Positions 1 through 5,450 of a stretch of 5,450 nucleotides of DNA are shown piece after piece. The position numbers and the translations under genes were made by a program. The DNA is from CALMFT01 sp964563595 (GTDB taxonomy: Bacteria > Patescibacteriota > Gracilibacteria > Absconditabacterales > Absconditicoccaceae), in assembly GCA_964563595.1 (NCBI GenBank), contig CAZLWR010000045.1, positions 1 through 5,450 of the forward strand, written 5' to 3'. The notes beneath the pieces are model-generated. The model saw only the letters and a list, made by a program, of their open reading frames with translations. It was not told the DNA's origin and ran no database searches. How positions within the stretch are numbered: position 1 is the stretch's first letter; the number at the start of each line of letters is the position of its first letter.

Positions 1-263
1 ACTTCCTCGTGTGCAAAGTATACTATATTTCGTCTTGGGTCACATTGCTTCCATGTAATTTTCCAGTTGGCTCCTGTAGTTATACGATCAGGCAAGTTTA
101 AACAAGCAGTTCCATCTACTATTGGACTATCTGCCACTCAAGTTCACACGGCTCATGTACCCACGTAACCAGTATCAGAAAGTGAGACATCGCTTTTCTG
201 TGTGCATCATGACACCAAAATACACAATAATCCCACACAAAACAAAGAAATAATTCTTTTCAT
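1..263 (-). CDS. Lipoprotein, N-terminal part (cut by window edge)
   Basis: Seen: an ATG at 263 opens a frame that stays open to the left edge under code 25, giving 87 complete codons with the 3' end missing. The protein starts MKRI, has a hydrophobic stretch to about residue 18, and then the lipobox LVSGC with the cysteine at residue 20. The lipobox glycine (19) and glycines 37, 40 and 42 are TGA codons, so the standard code would show only fragments. Residues 28-42 form three pentads, LSDTG, YVGTG and AVGTG. A cysteine-containing segment follows (C54, C74), with aromatic residues in ITTGANWKITW. Known: a lipobox cysteine is lipidated by Lgt and cleaved by signal peptidase II, anchoring the protein on the outer face of the membrane. 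Inference: a surface lipoprotein of unknown function, since no mature-domain family is recognisable in the visible part. It is transcribed divergently from the glycosyltransferase. No Shine-Dalgarno sequence precedes the start; the context is ATTATGAA. Confidence 0.82.
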
Positions 264-294
264 AATAATTGATAATCAGAAACTAAGAGTTAGC

Positions 295-322
295 ACTATA
301 GCCTTTCACATAATGTTTGCAA
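295..322 (-). promoter_or_regulatory. Candidate promoter for the lipoprotein gene
   Basis: On the minus strand TTGCAA (317-322) and TATAGT (295-300) are 16 bp apart. This would place transcription start near 288, about 25 nt before the ATG at 263. The -10 box matches the consensus at 5 of 6 positions, the -35 box at 4 of 6. The region is AT-rich, and other sigma70-like pairs exist on this strand, for example TTGTAG and GATAAT 17 bp apart, so the choice is tentative. Confidence 0.35.
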
Positions 323-376
323 GATATTATCATCAATTTAACAGGGCTCTACAATTTCACTAGAGATGAATAGTTA

Positions 377-404
377 TTGACATTTATGTATTAATATTTA
401 TAAG
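377..404 (+). promoter_or_regulatory. Probable promoter for the glycosyltransferase gene
   Basis: A perfect -35 box TTGACA (377-382) is followed after 16 bp by TATAAG (399-404), which matches the -10 consensus at 5 of 6 positions. Transcription would start near 411, leaving a leader of about 23 nt before the ATG at 434. The site lies in the divergent intergenic region, where no coding sequence was found on either strand. Confidence 0.6.
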
Positions 405-433
405 AATCGGACATTTAACAAACAATAGTGTGT

Positions 434-1312
434 ATGGCTTATACTTCCAATTTACGGATACCATGTTATAACGAATGAGAGCAAGAAAATGAATATCGAT
501 GCCCTCACAGTAAGCAACGTGTGGTATCATATGAGTCACCAATTTTTCGTACATTACATTTATTAAGACCATATATTGATAGTGGAACTCGGCAACAAAT
601 TATAATTCACAATGATGGTAGCACCGATGACACACACGATCAAATTCAAAGATTCAAAAAAGAGGGAAAATATGGGAAAGAGTTACTTATAATCAATCAT
701 GCGAATAATGGATGAAAAATAGCAAGATTCATAGAGGCTCTAAAAATAACGCTAGAATCAGGACATGATAATATGATGATGACTGATGCTGATATGATTT
801 ATATGCCAAGCCTGATTATTCCAAGATTAACTTGGGAGACAGAAAGAGACTATGAACAAGGGTACGGCATGGTATATAGTGATCAATGAGAATACAAACT
901 ACATAAATGAGAAAGCTCAAACCGAGCAGACCATTATGAGTCCTATGATCAAGAAACCTCATGAACAAGAGCTGTTCACGTTAGTAAAACCTACGAAGCA
1001 CTAGTAGAAATTGCACACGGATTGGGGTTGAAAAGTATTGAAAGCTTGGGTAATATGTATGGCTATGCTCTTGAAAAACTCCTCAAGGCGGCACACTTTT
1101 CAAGAAGAAACATTATGTCCGTCAATACGACCGAGTATGATGATCGTTTTAATAGTCCATCGTCACACACCGTAGAGCCCGAAAACGTTCCCTTATTTCT
1201 CAAAGCAATGAGAAAAGATAGCGTACAAGCAATCAGCATTAAACAAACAGTCGCCGTTCGATTAAATCCGTATTTAAACAAAAAGTATAATACTAAGTCT
1301 ATCAGACTGTAA
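434..1312 (+). CDS. Family 2 glycosyltransferase (GT-A fold)
   Basis: The product (292 aa) should transfer a sugar from a nucleotide-activated donor to an unidentified acceptor in the cytoplasm; there is no signal peptide or membrane segment. Seen: IPCYNEGEQ at residues 9-17 is the first strand and loop of GT2 enzymes. IIIHNDGSTDDT at about 56-67 is the classic nucleotide-binding motif. NNGGKIARF at about 91-99 matches the usual N-x-GKG-x-A-R region, and TDADM at 117-121 supplies the DxD metal- and donor-binding motif (D118, D120). The C-terminal third contains GLGLKSIESLGN and matches no family I can name. Glycines 15, 94, 152, 159 and 177 are TGA; read with the standard code the gene would break into several pieces and look like a pseudogene. 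The ATG at 434 is the first after an in-frame TAA at 416-418; a GTG at 428 is an alternative. No Shine-Dalgarno sequence is visible. The gene stands alone on the plus strand and ends at a terminator. Confidence 0.88.
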
Positions 1313-1325
1313 ATAATAGTGTACT

Positions 1326-1350
1326 AAAAAAACCCTCTTGCGAGGGCTTT
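1326..1350. terminator. Bidirectional intrinsic terminator
   Basis: CCCTC (1333-1337), loop TTGC, and GAGGG (1342-1346) form a 5-bp GC-rich hairpin between two convergent genes. On the left flank a run of seven A (1326-1332) gives a U-tract for minus-strand transcripts from the SLH-protein gene. On the right flank CTTTAAT gives a weaker U-rich tail for the glycosyltransferase transcript. It lies 13 nt after the plus-strand stop and 17 nt after the minus-strand stop. Confidence 0.82.
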
Positions 1351-1367
1351 AATATAATTTCTTGAGA

Positions 1368-2534
1368 TTATGAGTTATTTGCTTCTACAATTGCATTCAT
1401 CCATAAAATAAGTTCACCTCTCGTAATTGGAGTATTGAGGTCTGTAGAACTAGTAAGATCAAAGTATCCTAATACCTTTGCTCTGTCTACATATCCTTGA
1501 TACCAAGGCGTTAGTGATTCATCAGCTTTGCCATCAACAATCCTCATAAGGATAGCAAGTGCTTGAGCTTTCATAAGTCTTCCTTGAGGCACAAATACTG
1601 ATTTACCTTTGATCATATCGCCTTTAATAAATCCAAATTTGCATGCTTGATTTACATAGAGCGAGAGCGTAGATCAAAACTGCACGCCATCATCAAACTT
1701 ACAAGAGGCTTGAAGATCGATCAATCCACTCAAGGTAGTACCCGAAAGCATAGTTTGAGCAAATGATACAATCATCTTAGCTGCTTCTTGTCTGCTTATA
1801 TAGGCATCAGCCCTAAAGTTTACTACATCATTCATACTGGTTATACCATATTGGAACGCAAAGTCATGTGCATCTCGTAACTTACTAAACGAATGATTAC
1901 CATGTCGTGGTTTAACACACATTCCTATGTTGCTATCCCATGCGAATCCAGCTGCACCAATACACCCGTGTGCATCTCTATCTCCACCAAGTGGCTTACC
2001 TATTTTATTTAATACTCTACCGGGTTTGTGAATGATACCACCATACATAAGACCAGTATAAGCACCGCCTGTACAACTACCAATTCTTATATCACTTGCA
2101 CGAGCATCAACAGCATCACATTGGTTAGCATATGTATGCCAAACCTTGGTACATACCTTAGCTCAACCTGTTCGGTAACCTGTATTTCGTACTCCAGTAG
2201 TCCAATATCAACTTACCCATACTCATGTCGACCAATATCAAGCATGTCGCATTCAAGTATTTCAAGTACCATTATCTCGATATCCTGTGTTCCAGTCACC
2301 CGTTAACCAGCTTCCGCTATTCCGAGTTCAACTAGACCAATATCCTGTCATTCGAGTTCACGTAGATCAAGTAGTAGCAGCACAGTGAGTTATTTTAGCA
2401 CAAACTGGGCCAATATCTTGGGAACATGCCATAGTTGTATTCGTAGTATGTACTTTTAGCATTTTTGGTTTTGCAAAAGCGAACCCTGCCAGCAGTAGCG
2501 TTCCAAACATGAATAATAATCAGATTCTTTTCAT
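1368..2534 (-). CDS. Secreted SLH-repeat protein with Kazal-like module and pentapeptide repeats
   Basis: A 388-residue exported protein. Seen, in order: a signal peptide of about 21 residues with basic MKR, a hydrophobic core and an AFA-KPK cleavage site; CSQDIGPVC at 37-45; 14 pentapeptides at 55-124; VCTKVWHTYANQC at 127-139 with a further cysteine at 154; GCIGAAGFAWDSNIGMC at 190-206; and three SLH-type repeats at roughly 219-263, 280-333 and 342-386. ITRGE at 370-374 is typical of SLH domains. Known: triple SLH modules anchor proteins non-covalently to cell-wall polysaccharide. The spacing VC-x5-TY-x-N-x-C-x14-C fits bacterial Kazal-like modules, some of which inhibit serine proteases. 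Inference: a surface-anchored protein; inhibitor activity is unproven. At least 11 glycines are TGA (residues 5, 56, 59, 69, 91, 94, 99, 104, 109, 124, 287). The ATG at 2534 was chosen for its signal peptide; no Shine-Dalgarno sequence precedes it. The gene ends at TAA, just before the shared terminator. Confidence 0.85.
2163..2372 (-). repeat. 14 tandem 15-bp units encoding x-[W/R/G]-x-[T/S]-G pentapeptides
   Basis: The tract covers residues 55-124 of the SLH-repeat protein. A glycine occupies every fifth position without exception from G59 to G124. Typical units are YWSTG, DWNTG, VRNTG and TRMTG. Position 2 is Trp in six units, Arg in six and Gly in two; position 4 is mostly Thr or Ser. Of the 14 repeat-closing glycines, seven are TGA, four GGA and three GGT. 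The pattern resembles the x-N-x-G-x type of pentapeptide repeat known from mycobacterial PPE-MPTR proteins (Pfam Pentapeptide_2); that homology is inference, and convergent low-complexity sequence is possible. The units have diverged at the DNA level, so this is not a recent slippage array. Confidence 0.9.
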
Positions 2535-2634
2535 AATACATAGTAAATAGAATAAATACCATTGTACTACTTGTTACGATAAAACTATATGCCTGTGACG
2601 AATGACTGAGGGTTAACTTAAATAATAGATTGAC
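2535..2634. other. Leader region upstream of the SLH-repeat gene; promoter unresolved
   Basis: About 100 bp of AT-rich sequence without a credible gene. Several weak -10-like hexamers occur on the minus strand (TATAGT, TACAAT, TATTCT), but none has a convincing -35 partner at 16-18 bp, so I do not assign a promoter. The gene probably has its own promoter here because a possible terminator lies just upstream. Confidence 0.4.
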
Positions 2635-2660
2635 AAAAAAGCCCGTTTGGAAGCCCAAGG
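2635..2660 (-). terminator. Possible weak terminator after the Tex-like gene
   Basis: On the minus strand CCTTGG, loop GCTT, then CCAA-AC-GG forms a stem with a two-base bulge, followed by GC and six T (2635-2640). It lies about 25 nt downstream of the TAG of the Tex-like gene. The interrupted stem makes it a weak candidate, but the position and U-tract fit the end of the transporter operon. Confidence 0.35.
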
Positions 2661-2684
2661 TAATCATTGATTTCTGAGTAGTTA

Positions 2685-3167
2685 CTACTTTTTGGAGACA
2701 AAAGTGATATTACTTCAAAATGGTGAATCAAAATCAGAGTCTTGTGAAATAACTGGCTCTGCTGGTTTGGGTTTAGCGGGAGGGGGTGTATTGTTTTCAC
2801 TCTTCATACTCAAACTTACTTTTTCTCTTTCTAGATCGATTCCTACTACACGGACTGCTACTTGTTGGCCCAATGAGACTACATCCATCGGATGAGCAAT
2901 AAAACGGTCAGCCATTTGTGATTTGTGTACGAGTCCATCATTATGCAAACCAATATCCACAAACGCTCCAAAATCAGTGATATTTCTCACCACACCTTCA
3001 AGCTTCATTCCAATTTCTAAATCCTTGATGTCCAAAACATTGGAAGCAAAAACCGGTCACTGCAAATCATCTCTAGGATCAAAACCCGGACGTGCGAGCT
3101 CTTTCAGAATATCCTTCAATGTTTCAATCCCGATATCATATTTTTGTGATAATTCCTGAAGATTCAT
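2685..3167 (-). CDS. S1-domain RNA-binding protein matching the C-terminal end of Tex
   Basis: A 160-residue protein. Seen: residues 1-35 (LSQKYDIGIETLKDILKEL, then ARPGFDPRDD) match the helical segment that in Tex lies just before the S1 domain. Residues 52-121 are an S1 RNA-binding OB fold with the hallmark VRNITDFGAFVDIG, DGLVHKSQM and VSLSMK. The tail is Pro/Lys-rich (127-139), then acidic (142-148), and ends FVSKK. Known: full Tex is around 700-800 residues with N-terminal YqgF-like and helix-hairpin-helix domains, and its S1 domain binds nucleic acid. Here everything before the last linker is absent, and an in-frame TAG at 3198-3200 rules out an upstream extension. Inference: a standalone RNA-binding protein. 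Glycines 37 and 151 are TGA; under the standard code the protein would stop after residue 150, while code 25 extends it to a TAG at 2685-2687. It starts 30 nt after the membrane protein upstream and is probably co-transcribed with it. No Shine-Dalgarno sequence; the context is ATTATGAA. Confidence 0.85.
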
Positions 3168-3197
3168 AATGATGTGTACAATGAGTAAATACAATAA

Positions 3198-3590
3198 CTA
3201 CAGTTCGCTTTTCCGATGTTTCCAAACCTTTTTGATTTGCGTAGGTTTACTGAGTACATAAAAGAGTCGTCCGATACCAGTAAAAATAGTATACCGTATA
3301 CTGATATAAATAACCTGAGTACCGAAATCCTTCCAGAACTCCATACTTCGTTCAAAATGTTTGAAGATCTCTATAATCTGACCACCATACAGTATTATGG
3401 GGACAATAAAAGAAAGATGGTCTGAAATACCACAAGCAAGATAACAGAACCTTTCCCATGGACTCAATGGATGGCCCATTATATTACCTTTGATACCTCT
3501 TATGGTCATAATAATGCCGCCTACCAAAAAGAGCTTTTCAGCTCCTATTCAGATTATATATTTGGAATGTTTTCTGATTTTTTGTATCAT
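3198..3590 (-). CDS. Small basic membrane protein of unknown function
   Basis: I do not recognise this 130-residue protein. Seen: a basic N-terminus (MIQKIRKHSK); a hydrophobic stretch at about 20-30 (LFLVGGIIMTI); a middle segment with HPLSPWERFCYL and then hydrophobic SFIVPIILYGGQIIEIF; a third stretch around VIYISIRYTIFTGIGRLFYVL; and a strongly basic tail (KPTQIKKVWKHRKSEL). Two or three membrane passes with a positive C-terminus are plausible. Glycine 14 is TGA, so under the standard code only a TTG start at 3527 would be found, losing 21 residues. The ATG at 3590 immediately follows an in-frame TAG. It is the only gene here with a faint purine-rich stretch before the start (GGATAGGTAG). 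It sits 59 nt after the ABC transporter and 30 nt before the Tex-like gene on the same strand. It may serve the exporter or be unrelated; the sequence does not decide. Confidence 0.7.
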
Positions 3591-3615
3591 CTACCTATCC
3601 ACTTAAATCTCCAAT

Positions 3616-3649
3616 GATATATTCATGTAAGCAAGAAATACAATATATC
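3616..3649. repeat. AT-rich inverted repeat after the transporter stop codon
   Basis: GATATATT (3616-3623) and AATATATC (3642-3649) are perfect 8-bp inverted copies with an 18-nt loop, directly next to the transporter TAA (3650-3652) on the minus strand. No T-run follows and pairing is nearly all A-T, so it is not a convincing terminator. It could be a weak RNA hairpin between operon genes, or chance in AT-rich DNA. Confidence 0.4.
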
Positions 3650-5386
3650 TTAAAACCCACTTTGAAGTTCTACCATCTTGTAATATTCTCATTTCAACTT
3701 TAGTAGCTCTTCATGAGTACCACGTTCCACTACTTTTCAGTCGGCAATATAGATGATATCATCTGCGTGTTTCACGGTTTGCAATCTATGAGCAACTACG
3801 ATTACAGTTTTATTTTTAAACAGCGTATTCAATGCTTGTGTGACTTGTTCTTCATTGTAACTATCAAGGGCGGAAGTTGGTTCGTCAAGTAATACTATGT
3901 TAGGATTTTTGAGCATGATTTTGGCTATGGCTAGTCTTTGCTTTTGACCTCACGAAAGCCTTACGCCTCTTTCTCCGATCTCGGTATCCAGTCACTGTGA
4001 TAAATCGTATATCCGTTCACACTTTGCCTGTTTTATGATCTCATCAAGTGACTCATGTAAAGATGGAGCGTCATCCTTATGTATCGCATACAATAAGTTT
4101 TCTCTAATAGTGCCATCAAATATCGATGGATCTTGCGTAAGATATCAAATATGCTGATAATATGACTGCAAAGAGACCTCCGATAATTTCTGATTATCAA
4201 CAATAATTTCTCATTTGTCCGGTGTCAGGTATCAGGCAATAAGTTTTATAAGCGTAGATTTGCCTCCTCATGATGGACCAACTAATGCAGTTTTCTTTTT
4301 ACCCTGTAACACCAAAGAAAAATCTGAGAATACTAACTTACTATCTCCATAAGAGTAGGAAAGTTTCTCTAAAGTAATATTTCCTTTGTTTAGTGTAGAA
4401 GTTTTTCATGTAAGAAATCATACAGTTTCAGGTCCTTTATCAATGCTCTCAATGAGTTTCTCAATATCGATATATTGTTGACTAAATCTCATCATAAAAC
4501 GCAATACATCATGAACACTACCTTCGAGCTTACTAAGGACTGCCATAAAAATCACAAACTCTCCAGGAGTATAAGTTCATTGCACCGCACCTATTCCTAT
4601 CACCAGGATAATCACCACTTTTGCAAAACCCAAGATAAACTCAGGCACATTGTTCATGGACCAGAGATATCACTTTTCTTTGTGATAATATCCTATAATC
4701 TGCTGTGCTAATCTGTTTAATGTGCTAGACTCGTAATCTATTTTATTATTGAGTTGTACTTCGAATTTTGACATAATGATTTTCGTCATACTCCTTGATG
4801 TTTGGATTATCAAATCCTTTCTCAATCTCTTGTATTTTGTAACTTTCCTATTCAGCAAATAAAATAATAGAATACTAAAAACCAAGAAGAAAAGAGCACA
4901 TAATAAAGGAATAATCCCTATATCTCATATAAAAAATAAACTTCCTATAATAGTAATAAAAGCTCCGAACCCAAAATATACTATATCCTGAAGCAATCCT
5001 ATCCGAGTATACACCCCAGATTCCAAAACTGAAACTATTTTACCAGTTCCCTGTTGTTCAAAATAATTATTATTGAGATGCACTATCTTTTTCAAATACT
5101 TATTTCTGAGGTATGTTATCGCGTTTGTGTAGAATATTCTGCTGTTCGCAGCTAATATAAGCGACAATATATAGAAGGAAACTATGCATACTCCATATAT
5201 AATTGCATAACGCCATATAGATGCGATATCTTTTTGAGCGATAAAATCAGTTACAGAGCCTATCACTTTGATACTAAAAAGGCTCAATCAAAGACTTAAT
5301 CAAATCTCAATCATAATAAAAACATACCTCTTTCGTAGCACTAAAGCCGGTTCAAAAAATCTTTTTATTGCTTGCCACGCGTTCAT
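3650..5386 (-). CDS. ABC transporter half-molecule, type I exporter (membrane plus ATPase domain)
   Basis: A 578-residue fused membrane and nucleotide-binding protein, expected to dimerise and export a substrate across the cytoplasmic membrane using ATP. Seen: residues 1 to about 320 hold membrane segments near 22-42, 60-82, 135-155, 157-178 and 247-268, with a sixth probable just after. The ATPase domain starts around 335: Walker A GPSGGGKST (370-378, K376), Q-loop Q418, signature LSGGQ (477-481), Walker B ending LLDEP with D501 and E502, then SALD and the H-loop H533. All catalytic residues are intact. Known: this order and length fit MsbA/MdlB-like lipid, peptide or drug exporters; the substrate cannot be told. 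At least 15 glycines are TGA, including G373 in Walker A and G479 in the signature, which fixes the genetic code. The ATG at 5386 gives the expected complete N-terminus (MNAWQAIKRFFEPALVLRKRY). A strong promoter lies 30-58 nt upstream. Two small genes follow on the same strand and may be co-transcribed. Confidence 0.95.
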
Positions 5387-5389
5387 AAA

Positions 5390-5412
5390 ACTAGCATTAA
5401 TAAAACACTAGT
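5390..5412. repeat. Inverted repeat at the predicted transcription start of the ABC gene
   Basis: ACTAG (5390-5394) and CTAGT (5408-5412) form a 5-bp inverted repeat with a 13-nt spacer, located between the -10 box and the ATG. It could be a small operator or a 5' leader hairpin. The arms are short, so chance is quite possible. Confidence 0.35.
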
Positions 5413-5415
5413 CTT

Positions 5416-5444
5416 ATTATACATAAACGGTCAAACAACGTCAA
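5416..5444 (-). promoter_or_regulatory. Near-consensus sigma70-type promoter for the ABC transporter operon
   Basis: On the minus strand TTGACG (5439-5444) and a perfect TATAAT (5416-5421) are separated by exactly 17 bp. The -35 box matches at 5 of 6 positions. The predicted start near 5409 gives a leader of about 23 nt to the ATG at 5386, the same geometry as the glycosyltransferase promoter. It probably serves the transporter, the small membrane protein and the Tex-like gene as one unit. Confidence 0.75.
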
Positions 5445-5450
5445 TTATTA

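Noticed and set aside
264..433. A gene in the divergent intergenic region, including the minus-strand frame at 384-572
   Set aside because: That frame overlaps the glycosyltransferase start, shows no domain, and the region is better explained as divergent promoters.
434..1312. Glycosyltransferase as a pseudogene broken by five in-frame stops
   Set aside because: All five are TGA at positions where glycine fits, and motifs before and after them stay in one frame, so the gene is intact under code 25.
2028..2306. Plus-strand Ser/Thr-rich frame of 92 residues
   Set aside because: It is the antisense shadow of the pentapeptide-coding tract; its composition is explained by the repeated codons on the minus strand.
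2163..2372. 15-bp periodicity as a CRISPR or minisatellite array
   Set aside because: Units are contiguous without spacers, diverged at the DNA level and in frame with a protein repeat.
2395..2667. Minus-strand frame of 90 residues upstream of the SLH gene
   Set aside because: It overlaps the signal peptide and cysteine region of the real gene in another frame and has no recognisable domain.
2677..2693. Hairpin AGTAG-TTA-CTACT followed by five T on the plus strand as a terminator
   Set aside because: No plus-strand gene lies upstream, the stem is short and AT-rich, and it overlaps the end of the minus-strand Tex-like gene.
3216..3425. Plus-strand frame of 69 residues
   Set aside because: It is antisense to the membrane-protein gene, which has better operon context, although that gene is itself of unknown function.
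4475..4711. Plus-strand frame of 78 residues inside the transporter gene
   Set aside because: It is fully antisense to a well-supported ABC transporter and shows no family features.

Overview
The window is AT-rich bacterial DNA that makes sense only if TGA is read as glycine (genetic code 25). That code is known from the Gracilibacteria (BD1-5) and Absconditabacteria (SR1) lineages of the candidate phyla radiation, so the source is most likely one of these; the sequence does not say which. The evidence is internal. In-frame TGA codons fall on invariant glycines: one in the Walker A loop (G373) and the first glycine of the LSGGQ signature (G479) of an ABC transporter, the G before the lipobox cysteine of a lipoprotein, and the IPCYNEG motif of a glycosyltransferase. 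With code 25, six continuous genes replace about a dozen apparent fragments. TAA and TAG are the stops used.

Layout. Positions 1-263 (minus) hold the N-terminal 87 residues of a lipoprotein that runs off the left edge. A divergent intergenic region (264-433) carries candidate promoters for it and for a plus-strand family 2 glycosyltransferase (434-1312). A bidirectional hairpin terminator (about 1326-1350) separates the glycosyltransferase from a convergent minus-strand gene (1368-2534). This gene encodes a secreted 388-residue protein with a signal peptide, a Kazal-like cysteine module apparently interrupted by 14 perfect pentapeptide repeats, and three C-terminal SLH-type repeats. Upstream lies a minus-strand run probably transcribed from a near-consensus promoter at 5416-5444: an ABC exporter half-transporter (3650-5386), a 130-residue membrane protein of unknown function (3198-3590), and a 160-residue protein equivalent to the C-terminal end of the RNA-binding factor Tex (2685-3167).

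How the genes fit together. The theme is the cell envelope: a lipoprotein, a surface protein likely anchored by SLH repeats, a glycosyltransferase and an ABC exporter. Functional coupling among them is inference from adjacency only.

The most unusual element is the pentapeptide tract. Its 14 units of 15 bp have a glycine at every fifth residue, half of them coded by TGA. In all 14 units the second codon has the form YGR (TGG, CGA, CGG or TGA), so this residue is always Trp, Arg or Gly. A three-unit version of the same x-x-x-T-G pattern occurs just after the lipobox of the neighbouring lipoprotein. Starts in this window mostly lack a Shine-Dalgarno sequence, and four of six share the context TTATGAA.
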